From positions 3,969,005 to 4,033,004 of the forward strand of contig NZ_LR812090.1 of assembly GCF_903772925.1 (NCBI RefSeq): DNA of 64,000 bases, read 5' to 3'. The notes beneath the pieces were generated by a model that was not told the origin of the DNA, did not search any database, and worked only from the letters and a program-made list of their open reading frames with translations. This document shows, piece by piece, positions 40,254 to 50,013 of this stretch (position 1 is the stretch's first letter; every line of letters begins with the position of its first letter). This stretch comes from Alteromonas macleodii (GTDB taxonomy: Bacteria; Pseudomonadota; Gammaproteobacteria; Enterobacterales; Alteromonadaceae). The position numbers were made by a program, and so were the translations under genes.

Positions 40254-40325
40254 GACTTTGGTCTTAGCAGCATAAAACTAAGGTATTAGTAAAAAAGTTA
40301 GACTAAAAGTAGTAAGACTATAGTC
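40254..40325. promoter_or_regulatory. Two GACTWTRGTC sites between acs and the porin gene
   Basis: GACTTTGGTC (40254-40263) and the perfect palindrome GACTATAGTC (40316-40325) both sit in the frame AGAC....GTCTTA and lie 62 bp apart in the acs-porin intergenic region. They resemble the two GACCATGGTC palindromes at 29571-29597. Candidate CrbR sites; two weaker half-matches lie between them. Confidence 0.45.
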
Positions 40326-40428
40326 TTATGCGACCATCGGCTTATTTAAATTTGAGATAATAAGTACACAATCAGCGATGTTAACGTTGAATTTACATTT
40401 ATTTAACCACTTTTTTGGAACAGACACG

Positions 40429-41592
40429 ATGAAAGCTAAAATAAAAAATACCGCTACCGCAGTAGCGCTGTGCCTGGCAGCAGCGGGCGGCACAGCACAA
40501 GCAGCAACAATCGGCGACACTAGTGTGAAATTCACGGGCTATATTAAAGTTGACGCTATGGTAAGCGACTATTCAGATGGCACCATTGCCTCGGGTAGCG
40601 TAGGTCGAGACTTTTATATACCTTCACTAACTCCCGTTGGTGGCGTTGACGAAGATCCACAGTTCGATGCACACATCAGAACATCCCGTTTCCGTTTTGC
40701 CACATCGACACCTACCGCCGAGGGTGACACTATTAACGGCGTATTCGAGCTGGATTTTGTTGTGACTAGCGGTGGTGATGAGCGTATCAGTAACTCTTAT
40801 ACTCCGCGAGTACGCCACGCGTACTTAACTTATAAGAATTGGTTGGTAGGCCAAACGTGGACTACCTTTATGGACGTAGGTTCGTTACCAGAATCACTTG
40901 ATTTTATTGGTACCACTGACGGTATCACCTTTGGCCGTCAAGTCATGGTGAGATATACCAATGGCGGGTTTCAGATTGCACTAGAAAACCCAGAATCTAC
41001 AATTACACCGTTTGGTGGTGGTAGCAGGATCACGAGTGATGACAGCAGTGTTCCAGATTTGGTTGCAGCCTACACCACAAAACAAGATTGGGGTTATGTA
41101 AAAGTAGCGGGCTTAGTTAGACAACTTTCTTATGATAATGCCGCAGGTATTGACGCTGACGAAACCAGCTTTGGTGTGTCGGTGACAGGTAAATATAATT
41201 TATCGAATGGCGATGACATTCGCTTCACGTTCAATACAGGTAAAGGTTTAGGCAGATACTCTGCACTTAACGCAGTAAATGGCGCAGTGCTTACTGAAAG
41301 CGGCGACCTTGAAGCCATCGACTCAACGGGTTACGGCATTGCATACCGTCATAAGTGGAGCGAAAAAGCGCGCAGTAGCATCATGTTCTCAGCGTTTGAA
41401 GCAGACAATGATGTGTCACTCACAGGCTTAAATACCACTGAGAGCACTTATAGTACACGTGTGAATTACTTGTACTCACCAACTAAGGCACTAACCGTTG
41501 GTGCTGAATATGCGTTCGCAAAGCGCGAAATTGAAGCAGGCCTTGAAGGCGACATGAACCGCTTCCAGGTTTCAGCTAAATACGCGTTTTAA
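40429..41592 (+). CDS. DcaP-like outer-membrane porin
   Basis: A 387-residue outer-membrane protein. A signal peptide ends GTAQA near residue 24, followed by FTGYIKVDAMVSDY and a beta barrel that ends in FQVSAKYAF. This pattern recalls DcaP-type trimeric porins, which pass small dicarboxylates and similar acids. An upstream in-frame ATG is rejected because the chosen one starts directly at the signal peptide. It is divergent from acs across a shared regulatory region, which fits uptake of organic acids. Confidence 0.78.
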   Translation: MKAKIKNTATAVALCLAAAGGTAQAATIGDTSVKFTGYIKVDAMVSDYSDGTIASGSVGRDFYIPSLTPVGGVDEDPQFDAHIRTSRFRFATSTPTAEGDTINGVFELDFVVTSGGDERISNSYTPRVRHAYLTYKNWLVGQTWTTFMDVGSLPESLDFIGTTDGITFGRQVMVRYTNGGFQIALENPESTITPFGGGSRITSDDSSVPDLVAAYTTKQDWGYVKVAGLVRQLSYDNAAGIDADETSFGVSVTGKYNLSNGDDIRFTFNTGKGLGRYSALNAVNGAVLTESGDLEAIDSTGYGIAYRHKWSEKARSSIMFSAFEADNDVSLTGLNTTESTYSTRVNYLYSPTKALTVGAEYAFAKREIEAGLEGDMNRFQVSAKYAF

Positions 41593-41615
41593 TTACATAC
41601 TGAAACCTAATTAAG

Positions 41616-41641
41616 AAACGGCGCATCAGCGCCGTTTTTTT
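41616..41641 (+). terminator. Terminator of the porin gene
   Basis: Stem AAACGGCGC and GCGCCGTTT, loop ATCA, followed by T. It lies about 25 nt past the stop. Confidence 0.93.
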
Positions 41642-41675
41642 GTTCTTAAGAGAGCGTTCTAGTTTTCTTAAGCAT

Positions 41676-42845
41676 TTACATGGTAGTAAAAATTATGCCT
41701 AAGGGCATAATGAAAAATAACCCGCCTACATAAGCTGCGCCATACATTTTTCGTTCTGCAGCAACAACCGATAGTTGGTAAGACAAATTAAGTGGAATAT
41801 TACGCAACAAGGGTAACCCGTAAATTAGCGTAACGCCCAAAACGTTATAAATAAGGTGTACCAGCGCAATTTGTAATGCGAAACCGCTGTTTACGCCAGC
41901 TACGCCTAATGCTGCAATAAGCGCCGTTATACAGGTTCCTATATTCGCGCCCAGAGTAAACGGGTAAATTTCCTTAGCTTTTAAAATGCCACTGCCCACC
42001 AACGGCACCATAAGTGACGTTGTGGTTGATGATGACTGCACTAGCACAGTCATTACTGCACCTGAGGCAATGCCGGAGAGCGGCCCCTTACCAATACTGG
42101 TATGTAGGAGTGCTTTTGCCTTACCTACCATAAGCGATTTCATAATCTTGCCCATGTAAGTAATAGAAAGCATGATTAAGCCTATGCCAAGAATAATTTT
42201 GGCTACACCCGGATAAATGGAGGGTAAAAATGAAAAGCCTTGAGTTATAAGGTCGGTAATGGGTTGGGTCGTCGCTTTTATTGGGTTAAAGCCCCCTACT
42301 CCCATCGCTTCACCCGTGTGGAGCAGAGCAACTAACTGGCCGCTCAAAAACTCTAAAATTCCGAACGCCATCTCCAGCGGCAAGAATATCAACACTGATA
42401 ACACGTTAAAGAAGTCATGGATTGTTGCTGCATTGAAAGCTCGTTGAAATTCCTCTTTTCTTGCAACATGCCCTAGGCTAACCAAGGTGTTAGTTATGCT
42501 GGTTCCAATATTTGCTCCCATCATCATGGGTATAGCAATGGTTATTGGTAAGCCACCCGCCACCATCCCAACTATAATTGAGGTAACTGTGCTTGAAGAC
42601 TGAATGAGCGCAGTACAAACCATACCGATAATTAACCCCATCACAGGGTTAGAGGCAAAGCTGAAAAGGGCCTTAGCGTGATCGCCTGCAGCAAATTTAA
42701 AGCCGCTGCCAATCATACTGACGGCAAGCAACATTACATACACTAACAAGACTAAAAGAAGCCATTTGCGCCCATTGTGTGTGTGTTCTACCACATTGTT
42801 TTGAGCAGCTTGAGTTTGAGCGGCTTGGGGGTCAATCATTGACAT
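41676..42845 (-). CDS. Na+/phosphate cotransporter (NptA/PNaS family)
   Basis: A roughly 389-residue inner-membrane protein with the internal duplication of the Na/Pi family. QSSSTVTSIIVGMVAGG with GANIGTSITNTLV forms the first half and QSSSTTTSLMVPLVGSG with GANIGTCITALI the second. It imports phosphate with sodium. The start is taken as the ATG giving MSMIDPQAA; a longer frame reaches into the hairpin at 42920-42961 and lacks family residues. It lies downstream of an aldo/keto reductase gene. Confidence 0.88.
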   Translation of the reverse strand: MSMIDPQAAQTQAAQNNVVEHTHNGRKWLLLVLLVYVMLLAVSMIGSGFKFAAGDHAKALFSFASNPVMGLIIGMVCTALIQSSSTVTSIIVGMVAGGLPITIAIPMMMGANIGTSITNTLVSLGHVARKEEFQRAFNAATIHDFFNVLSVLIFLPLEMAFGILEFLSGQLVALLHTGEAMGVGGFNPIKATTQPITDLITQGFSFLPSIYPGVAKIILGIGLIMLSITYMGKIMKSLMVGKAKALLHTSIGKGPLSGIASGAVMTVLVQSSSTTTSLMVPLVGSGILKAKEIYPFTLGANIGTCITALIAALGVAGVNSGFALQIALVHLIYNVLGVTLIYGLPLLRNIPLNLSYQLSVVAAERKMYGAAYVGGLFFIMPLGIIFTTM

Positions 42846-42919
42846 AATACGCACAGATTCATACTTGAAAAATTTATAGTATGACGTGCGTATTACACAA
42901 AAATGACGATAAATACTCT

Positions 42920-42961
42920 GGGCTAGTTGATATTTGATATACACCAAATATCACCTAGCCC
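42920..42961. repeat. 17-bp hairpin in the leader of the Na/Pi cotransporter gene
   Basis: Inverted repeat of 17 bp with one mismatch (42920-42936 with 42945-42961) around an 8-nt loop. It lies 39 nt past the aldo/keto reductase stop and 75 nt before the transporter start, both on the minus strand. No strong T run follows, so it could be a weak terminator, an attenuator or an operator. Confidence 0.6.
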
Positions 42962-42999
42962 TAGTAAAGCTCGCCATTTTAAGCTGGAAAAAGTCGCGC

Positions 43000-44052
43000 T
43001 TAGAAGCCTAACGGATATTGTCTAAAGACCTTGTGAACCTCCTCCAACGTCTCGTTTGAGAGCGTGATATCAAACGCATCGATATTTTCCTTTAACTGAG
43101 GCATTGTTGTTGCCCCAATAATAGTAGACGTTACACCTGGTACTTGCTGACACCATGCTAGCGCTAATTGCGAGGGTGTTATTCCTGCTTTTTCTGCAAT
43201 TTTCACATATTCTGCTGTAGCAGCCTGCGCAGGCGCTTTATCTCTGAAAAGCCCCATCCGCTGAGCTAGCGTCCACCGGCTACCTTCTGGCCGTGCGCCG
43301 TTTTGGTATTTGCCGCTTAGTATGCCTGTCGCTAATGGTGACCAAGGCAGGTAAGCGATATTTTCTAGTTCACACATCTCAATTAAATAGGGCCAGTCTT
43401 TTGCGTGCAGTAAGCTGAACTCATTTTGGATAGATACAGGAAGAGGCATATCGAGCTCTTTGCAAAGGGTGAGAAAAATGTGAATGCCCCAAGGCGTATC
43501 GTCCGACAGCCCCCAGTGTCTTATTTTACCTTCGTCTAATGCACGCTTAATTCCCATGAGAATATCGCGCATACCCTCTATTTCTTTTTCGCGATTCGTT
43601 TTGGTGGGATTCGCGCCATCAGGCCAATGTTTTCCAAAATGTGGCGTGACTCTGTTCGGCCAATGTAGCTGGTAAACATCAATATAGTCAGTATTTAAAC
43701 GCTCTAGCGAATCAGTAAGCGCGTTGCTAACCGCATCAGACGTAATTGGCCCAGCATTGCGGATATACTTCAAGCCGCTGCCAGCAACTTTGGTCATCAA
43801 TATAATATCTGAGCGCTTCGCTTCATTTCGCGAGATCCAATTACCTATAATTCGCTCTGTATCGCCATAGGTTTGCGCATTAGGGGGAACGGGGTACATT
43901 TCCGCGGTATCTAAAAAGTTAACGCCTTTATCAAGGGCGTAAGCTATTTGTTCATCTGCATCTTGCTGGGTGTTTTGAATACCCCATGTCATTGTTCCTA
44001 AACAGATGTCTGACACCTGTAGGTCGCTATTTCCTAAGCGGTTAAACTTCAT
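43000..44052 (-). CDS. Aldo/keto reductase, Tas-like
   Basis: A 350-residue NADP(H)-dependent reductase of the aldo/keto family, closest in layout to E. coli Tas. The catalytic tetrad appears in FLDTAEMYPV (Asp and Tyr), MTKVAG (Lys) and YQLHWPNR (His). GTMTWGIQNTQQDADEQI is the typical Tas N terminus. The physiological substrate is unknown. It is a single gene with a weak ribosome binding site. Confidence 0.9.
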   Translation of the reverse strand: MKFNRLGNSDLQVSDICLGTMTWGIQNTQQDADEQIAYALDKGVNFLDTAEMYPVPPNAQTYGDTERIIGNWISRNEAKRSDIILMTKVAGSGLKYIRNAGPITSDAVSNALTDSLERLNTDYIDVYQLHWPNRVTPHFGKHWPDGANPTKTNREKEIEGMRDILMGIKRALDEGKIRHWGLSDDTPWGIHIFLTLCKELDMPLPVSIQNEFSLLHAKDWPYLIEMCELENIAYLPWSPLATGILSGKYQNGARPEGSRWTLAQRMGLFRDKAPAQAATAEYVKIAEKAGITPSQLALAWCQQVPGVTSTIIGATTMPQLKENIDAFDITLSNETLEEVHKVFRQYPLGF

Positions 44053-44144
44053 CTTTGCTTCTACCTTGGCTTATACCTTGTTAATGCAATAGTGAGTCGG
44101 CCGCTTTAGAAAATCTACCTACTTATAGCTTTTTTAAATGAAAG

Positions 44145-45203
44145 CTATGAGGCTTTCTTATTGGCCAACTCGGCTTCTACGCTGGCGAGGCGTGCCTCAA
44201 TATCTCTTTTCGACTCGACCATTTCATTCGCCAGCTCTGCAAGTGACTTTAACTCTGCAAATCCTAACTTTCTGGTATCAATCATTTGATACTGACGCTT
44301 GCAGCGATAAAAGAAAGTAAGAAAGTTAACAAATGCTCGATGAAATGTCGCAAAACTCTTGATCAGTACCAGAATTAACACGACAGAGGTAAGCGCGGCA
44401 ATACTTAAGCTATAAATACGTACTTTTGCTTCTTGTTGCTCAATCATGGGTTGCAAGGCGGCATCAACACCTCTTAGCTGAGTTTCAACATTGTGAGCGC
44501 TTTGTCTAAATTCTCCACGAAGCCCTTCATTATGAGTTACGCCATAGGTAGTAAATGCATCAACTAACTGTAAAAGCGCTTCTCTATACTGAACCAAAGT
44601 GCCGTTCAGTAAAGCGGTACCGCCATTTTCGGCCACTAAACGCTCACTCAACGTCATCATTTGCCTTGCATACACGCCTTCTTGGTTTATCTGATAGTTA
44701 CGCGTTGCCAGTTGAATATTAGTTAACAGTTCACTCGCTTGCGAGTCCTGAGCAAGTTGCCCTTCGTCAAGGGTATTTTCTAACTCGGTAATACGTGCTC
44801 TTAAACCATCGTTTTGCGTTAAGCCGATGCGCTCTTGAAGCGATACAACCTGTCGAAATGTACCGCTATAGGCTTCCATCGAAGATGACAGGCTTTCCAC
44901 GTCGGCCACAGGCAATCTGTACTCATTAAATAAGGGAACAAGCGTTGTTAGCCGCCCTTTAAATTCATAGCTCCGCTCAAGGAACTTGTCGTAATAAACT
45001 GTCTCGTGGCGAAGAAGAAAATCTTTTTCATGTCGTCGCATTTGCAGCAGATCTTGCCCCATTCTTAACAACACATCACGCTGCTGGTGTAAACCTATAA
45101 GTCGTTGGGTGAAGTAATGCTGGCTAACAACTAACACCCCCATACCAATAACGCAAACAAGGGTCATTAAAACTAGGCGAGATTTAATAGAGTCGAACTT
45201 CAT
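44145..45203 (-). CDS. Chemoreceptor-like sensor protein lacking a signalling domain
   Basis: A 352-residue membrane protein. One TM segment at about 9-28 and another at about 262-282 flank a helical periplasmic domain containing MRRHEKDFLLRH, a motif typical of helical bimodular (HBM) ligand domains of chemoreceptors. The cytoplasmic part is only about 70 residues, with a predicted coiled coil (EMVESKRDIEARLASVEAELANKK). No methyl-accepting, kinase or GGDEF output is present, so it is either a truncated receptor or a partner protein. AGAGGAG precedes the ATG. Confidence 0.65.
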   Translation of the reverse strand: MKFDSIKSRLVLMTLVCVIGMGVLVVSQHYFTQRLIGLHQQRDVLLRMGQDLLQMRRHEKDFLLRHETVYYDKFLERSYEFKGRLTTLVPLFNEYRLPVADVESLSSSMEAYSGTFRQVVSLQERIGLTQNDGLRARITELENTLDEGQLAQDSQASELLTNIQLATRNYQINQEGVYARQMMTLSERLVAENGGTALLNGTLVQYREALLQLVDAFTTYGVTHNEGLRGEFRQSAHNVETQLRGVDAALQPMIEQQEAKVRIYSLSIAALTSVVLILVLIKSFATFHRAFVNFLTFFYRCKRQYQMIDTRKLGFAELKSLAELANEMVESKRDIEARLASVEAELANKKAS

Positions 45204-45488
45204 GACAAGCTCCTCTTGGGAGAAGGGCGAACATTAGCTACATAAACAAAATCTAATAAACGCTGAAAACACATCAACATACGTCAACAATATAGATGTT
45301 TAATACGCGTTTTATTATTAAACATTTGTAGCATTTTTGAACGTTCTGCTATTTAAAAAAATCTCATAATTAGGGTGAAACCCCTATGTTCTGGCCCTTT
45401 TCAAAAAGTCACTATTAAGGCGTACATTGCTGCGATGACGTAACCCGATACCAAAGCAAACCGCAGCTTTTAGAATTTGGAGAAGAAT

Positions 45489-47966
45489 ATGAAGAAGTTC
45501 GCCCTATCTACCTTAGCTGCTGCAATGCTGGCAAGTCCTTCGGCTCACACGCTAGCCGACGCTTACATTGGCTCGCAAATGGCCGATAAACTAGTGTCTC
45601 TATCCCCTACAGAATCACTAATGGCGGTTGTTACGTACGATCAGATGTCGCCCCTTGCCGAATCGCAAATTACCCAACTATTAAACTTGGGGATTACAGA
45701 AGGCATTCAATTTAAAAACCTTCCAATTATTGGTGTAGTAGCCACTAAGGCTCAAATTGAAGCTATTGCACAATTTGACGGGGTACGCTCAGTATTTGCA
45801 AACCGAGAGATGAGCTTATACAACGCAGACGCGCGTGAAATAACGGGTGTTGCTGATATGCAGGGCGAAGCATTTGCATCGCGCAACAATGTTGAATTTA
45901 CTGGTAAAGGGTCAACGGTTTTAGTCATTGACTCTGGTATTGATGCTTCTCACCAAGACCACTTCTTTGGCGATACCGTTGTTGATAATGTGCAAGCGAT
46001 ATTGAACCCAGGCGCGTTGTCTATTGTTGGCATAACGGGCCCAACGCTATCTAACCAAGTAAATACCGACTTAAACTCAGGTCACGGTACTCACGTAACA
46101 GGCACTATTGCAGGTACTGGCGCTATGTCTGACGGCAAGCACCGCGGTGCAGCGCCAGATGCTGATATTATTGGTTATGGTTCAGGGGCAGCGGTATTGC
46201 TACTTGATACCATAGGCGGCTTTGATTATGCGATAAGTAAGCAGTACACCTTTGATAACCCTATCAAAGTCATCAGTAATTCATGGGGCTCAAGCGGCAA
46301 GTATGAACCACTTGGCCCTGTATCGTTGGCAAGCTATAAAGCGCACACAATGGGAATGATTAGTGTCTTCGCGGCGGGTAACAGCGGCCCTGGTGAAGAC
46401 TCACACAACCCATACGCGCAAATTCCTTGGGGAATTTCTGTGGGTGCGGGCGATAAGTTTGGCAAACTTGCAGATTTTTCATCTCGTGGTCTTAAAGGCG
46501 AGTCTGGTGACTTTACTATGCCCGATGGCACTGAGTGGACGTATACAAACGACGTAACCGTTGTCGCTCCAGGTGTAGATATTATCTCTACTCGTGCGGT
46601 TTTAAATGCGGCAGCGAATGGTGGTGATGCAGATATTGATGCCATTGAGCCGCAAAACATTCCTTTTTACACCATGATCTCTGGTACCTCTATGGCAACG
46701 CCACATGTTTCAGGCATCATTGCGTTAATGTTAGAAGCCAACCCGAACCTTGATAACTTAACCATAAAGCGCTTGCTCCAAGAAACTGCTACTAATATGC
46801 CTGGTTACGAGCGCTGGGAAGTAGGTGCAGGTTATGTGAATGCCCGTTCTGCCGTTGCTGCTGCGCTGCTTGAAGATATGGACCATAAGGTGACGGTTAA
46901 TAACCTTGATTCTAAGACCTTTAAAGCCAACGCTTTAGTGACCACCAGCGACCGCGTAGAAAACTTCGATGTTTTTTATTCACCGGTAGGCGCGCCTGAA
47001 GTCATTGAGTTTGAGGTGGGAACGGAAGAAGTACTAGTAAAGGCATCTGCCGATAGCTTCGCTAATTTGACCAAGCTAGTCCTTGTAGCGCCAGATGGTA
47101 CCGAGTACCGCGGCAACCTAACTACCCCAGTACTTACGACTACAATGCGTGTTGCTGCACCCGCCATGCCCGGCACTTGGGGAGTGTATGTTTATGGGCT
47201 GACGTCGCTTTCCGGTATAGAGGCCGATCCACTAGGTCTAACTAACGGCCCGGGCTTACCAGAAACATTTAATGTTACTGTCTCGTTTGAAAATAGCGGT
47301 GGCTTTGAAGGTATGGATGACGTTGAAGGCCATCCTCAGCAAAATGCTATTGAATTTGCGGTAAGTGAGCGTCTAATGGACGCCATTAACAGCCGTGGTT
47401 TCTCTCCAGATGCGCGCCTAAAACGTAAAGATTTTGCCCGCTATGCAGTGATGGGTGGTGCTGTAAGACAATACCGCGACCTGCTAGACGAAGAGCGCCC
47501 TAACATCGGCTCAGTGCCTGGCTTTGACAAGGCATTCATAGAGTCAGTAATGGTTAATGGCGGCGCGCTTAAAGATAAACTTCGTACACAAGCCCCAGTA
47601 CTAAGAAGTGTAGACGGCAGCGCAGACCCATTTGCAAGCGTCACTAAGTTAGACATTGCATACTCACTTGTTCAGATGCTAGGACTTGAGGAAGCGGCGC
47701 TTAGCTTCGACCCAAGTGCCGATATTGTAATTGACTATAATGGTGAGCAATTCGTGCTAGAGGACCAAGACAGTATTCCAGCTGACATGAAAGGCTATGT
47801 GCAACTTGCCCTTACTCTGTCTTTGATTAACGCTGAGTTCGGCGTAGAGCAAAGCCCTTTTAGCATTACGCCAACAATCACTGCGAGCTTCGCGCCAGAT
47901 ACAGTGATAACCCGAGCACATTATGCGGTACTTGCGTCACGCTTCTTTGCTCAATACTTTGAATAA
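45489..47966 (+). CDS. Secreted subtilisin-like serine protease (S8) with SLH-like C-terminal region
   Basis: An 825-residue exported protease. After a signal peptide (about 1-25) comes an inhibitor-type propeptide (about 40-110), then the catalytic domain with Asp148 (VIDSGID), His199 (GHGTHVTGT), the oxyanion Asn in AAGNSGPG and Ser401 (SGTSMATPH). The C-terminal 200 residues have two segments resembling S-layer homology motifs (RGFSPDARLKRKDFARYA; SFAPDTVITRAHYAVLASRFF). I chose the ATG with GGAGAAG upstream over a TTG four codons earlier. A paralogue is at 54.8 kb. It heads the signalling gene series that follows. Confidence 0.9.
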   Translation: MKKFALSTLAAAMLASPSAHTLADAYIGSQMADKLVSLSPTESLMAVVTYDQMSPLAESQITQLLNLGITEGIQFKNLPIIGVVATKAQIEAIAQFDGVRSVFANREMSLYNADAREITGVADMQGEAFASRNNVEFTGKGSTVLVIDSGIDASHQDHFFGDTVVDNVQAILNPGALSIVGITGPTLSNQVNTDLNSGHGTHVTGTIAGTGAMSDGKHRGAAPDADIIGYGSGAAVLLLDTIGGFDYAISKQYTFDNPIKVISNSWGSSGKYEPLGPVSLASYKAHTMGMISVFAAGNSGPGEDSHNPYAQIPWGISVGAGDKFGKLADFSSRGLKGESGDFTMPDGTEWTYTNDVTVVAPGVDIISTRAVLNAAANGGDADIDAIEPQNIPFYTMISGTSMATPHVSGIIALMLEANPNLDNLTIKRLLQETATNMPGYERWEVGAGYVNARSAVAAALLEDMDHKVTVNNLDSKTFKANALVTTSDRVENFDVFYSPVGAPEVIEFEVGTEEVLVKASADSFANLTKLVLVAPDGTEYRGNLTTPVLTTTMRVAAPAMPGTWGVYVYGLTSLSGIEADPLGLTNGPGLPETFNVTVSFENSGGFEGMDDVEGHPQQNAIEFAVSERLMDAINSRGFSPDARLKRKDFARYAVMGGAVRQYRDLLDEERPNIGSVPGFDKAFIESVMVNGGALKDKLRTQAPVLRSVDGSADPFASVTKLDIAYSLVQMLGLEEAALSFDPSADIVIDYNGEQFVLEDQDSIPADMKGYVQLALTLSLINAEFGVEQSPFSITPTITASFAPDTVITRAHYAVLASRFFAQYFE

Positions 47967-47986
47967 AATCGCAAACCCCTGAAAAC

Positions 47987-48020
47987 GGTGCCATTATTTA
48001 CATTGATAATGGCACCATTT
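47987..48020 (+). terminator. Hairpin after the first subtilase gene
   Basis: Perfect 11-bp stem (GGTGCCATTAT and ATAATGGCACC, 8-nt loop) followed by ATTTTA. A plausible but incomplete terminator, so partial read-through into the next gene is possible. Confidence 0.6.
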
Positions 48021-48058
48021 TAGGTTAAATTTTAACCAACACTGAAAGAGGTCATCCT

Positions 48059-48904
48059 ATGATGTTTACTGCGATGAAATTCAGACAACTCACCACTGTT
48101 GTTGCCGCCACTGCATTACTTCTGTTCTCAACTGCCCAAGCGCAAGTTGTTACTCCTGCGACCTTAACTGTCGATGACAATAAGATTCAGGCGAAGCTTA
48201 CGCTAACCAGTTTGATTGAAGTCGATTTGACTGTTGAGTTCGAAAACAGCATTGGTCTAAATGCTAATAATTTCGACATTACCGCCGAGTTGCTCGACCC
48301 TACAGATTTAACGATTACAGACCGTCTTCCTTCTGCGCTAACAAGCGCTGTTTCAGGCTTTCCGGTTCTTGTTTCAATTTCTCCAAAAACAGACGCAGGA
48401 TTTGGTTTTGAAGGTTTAGCCATGGTTGAGTTGTATACCAAAGCTATACACTACACCCCGACCATTCCATGGCGTTTATTCACATCCCATGACGGTGGTC
48501 AGTTTGAAGATATCACTACGCTTACTTCATCTGGCAGTTTTCGTGCACGCGGAAGCACAGGGCAGTTTTCCGATTTCATCATTTTGCTCGACAACCGACC
48601 TTCAACAACAGTTATCAACGATAAGGTTGCCTCACTCAGCACAACACTGAACGACAACCGCGACAAAATTACAGCGCTTCTAGAAACTGCAATAGATAGC
48701 GGTGTTAATGATATACAGTCAGCGCTGGCGGTAAACGATGACGATGCAGCATTAACTGCGGTTGATAGCCTGATCACACTTGTTGATAGTGCTTCTGGAA
48801 GCCAGATTGCCGACGTATGGCGGTCAAGTGGCGACGTAGTTAATGTGAAAGGCTTAATTCTTACTCAGCTGCAAACATTACGTTTTAGTTTGAGAACGCT
48901 GTAA
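48059..48904 (+). CDS. Exported protein of unknown function next to subtilase
   Basis: A 281-residue protein with a signal peptide (ATALLLFSTAQAQ), a beta-rich first half, and a helical, Ala/Asp-rich second half (DKVASLSTTLNDNRDKITALLETAIDSGVNDIQSAL). I do not recognise the family. AGAGGT precedes the ATG. It follows the subtilase in the same direction after 92 nt, so it may be a substrate, inhibitor or accessory protein. No cysteine or metal motif is visible. Confidence 0.7.
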   Translation: MMFTAMKFRQLTTVVAATALLLFSTAQAQVVTPATLTVDDNKIQAKLTLTSLIEVDLTVEFENSIGLNANNFDITAELLDPTDLTITDRLPSALTSAVSGFPVLVSISPKTDAGFGFEGLAMVELYTKAIHYTPTIPWRLFTSHDGGQFEDITTLTSSGSFRARGSTGQFSDFIILLDNRPSTTVINDKVASLSTTLNDNRDKITALLETAIDSGVNDIQSALAVNDDDAALTAVDSLITLVDSASGSQIADVWRSSGDVVNVKGLILTQLQTLRFSLRTL

Positions 48905-49048
48905 ATAGCCCTGTTGACCTTATATCCACACTATTTTTCGAACAGCTACACGGGTCTAGGGTCAACTTGGCTTCGTGCCTATCCGGGTATGGTGTAGGTT
49001 GCAAGAACAATAAAAACTCAGCGTCAGTTACATAATGAGGGTGATGCT

Positions 49049-49891
49049 ATGCCATTACAGTTTGCCTTTACAGAAAGCAACGGTAGCGTAAGTGAGCACT
49101 TGCTTTTTGAGGGCCGTGAATATCAAGTTGGGCGCGCCGATAGTGCCGACATCATTATTCCTCACCCTCAAGTCTCTCGCTCTCATATCGTCTTGCGCGC
49201 CGCAAAACATGCTGACAACGACCATATCTGGCAATTGGACGACACCAGTTCTACAGGGTGCTTCAGCAACGCAGGTATCCCCGTAAAACACCTTACGCTA
49301 GACAAACCTCACGTATTGCAACTTGGTCCAATTCCTTGTGAATTCACGCCTGTCGCATTTAATAATGTAGTTAAACTTGATAGCCAACGTGAATGGCGTA
49401 AGCAGCAACTAAAGCGATATCAAAACCAGCTACAGCACTGTAATAACAGTACTGCACTTATTAACCTCGCAAGAGAGTGTCTAACTCAGTCGCTTGGGTG
49501 CGAACGCGCTTCGCTTATTCTGTTTGATAAAATAAATAACTATCAGCTTGGTGTAGGTTATGAAGATTGGATGCAGGGCGATGACTTTACAGGCAGCCGC
49601 ACTATCATCAAACAGTGTATGCAAACAAATGCTGTTCGCGCTATCGGTAATATTGTTTGCGACAACACACTTAATAAGCAGCACAGTATAATTAACCACG
49701 GTATTCAGGCAGCCGTTTGTGTACCCGTATGCTTGGATGAAAAGCCTATTGGTGTTTTATATGCTGACTCTGTTCTAGGGCGACGTTACTTCACACAAAC
49801 GGACATAGAATTTGCCACCTCCTTAGCAAATATGATTTCCATGCGTTTGTTATTCCACACAATAGAGCATAAACTTTCACTTATAAGCTAG
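49049..49891 (+). CDS. FHA-GAF protein
   Basis: A 280-residue cytoplasmic protein. The FHA domain (about 26-95) has the phosphothreonine-binding pattern VGRADSADIIIPHPQVSRSHIVLR. The C-terminal GAF domain (about 125-275) ends QTDIEFATSLANMISMRL. It should bind phosphothreonine on a partner and a small ligand, or dimerise. The next gene encodes a Ser/Thr kinase, the obvious source of that phosphorylation. No output domain is present, so it is likely an adaptor. Confidence 0.85.
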   Translation: MPLQFAFTESNGSVSEHLLFEGREYQVGRADSADIIIPHPQVSRSHIVLRAAKHADNDHIWQLDDTSSTGCFSNAGIPVKHLTLDKPHVLQLGPIPCEFTPVAFNNVVKLDSQREWRKQQLKRYQNQLQHCNNSTALINLARECLTQSLGCERASLILFDKINNYQLGVGYEDWMQGDDFTGSRTIIKQCMQTNAVRAIGNIVCDNTLNKQHSIINHGIQAAVCVPVCLDEKPIGVLYADSVLGRRYFTQTDIEFATSLANMISMRLLFHTIEHKLSLIS

Positions 49892-50013
49892 AATAAAAGC
49901 AATAACGTTTAAGCCAGTCGACCATTTGTTATACCTATGGTTAACAGGCCTGCGTGGCGTAAACCGTATTTGAGTTGCTTCGTCGCGTTAATTAGTGAAG
50001 TGTGGAGAAGGCT

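Noticed and set aside
48905..49048. Inverted GTTGACC/GGTCAAC around a large loop before the FHA gene
   Set aside because: Seven-base arms about 40 nt apart are expected by chance at this scale, and no copy was found elsewhere in front of the locus.
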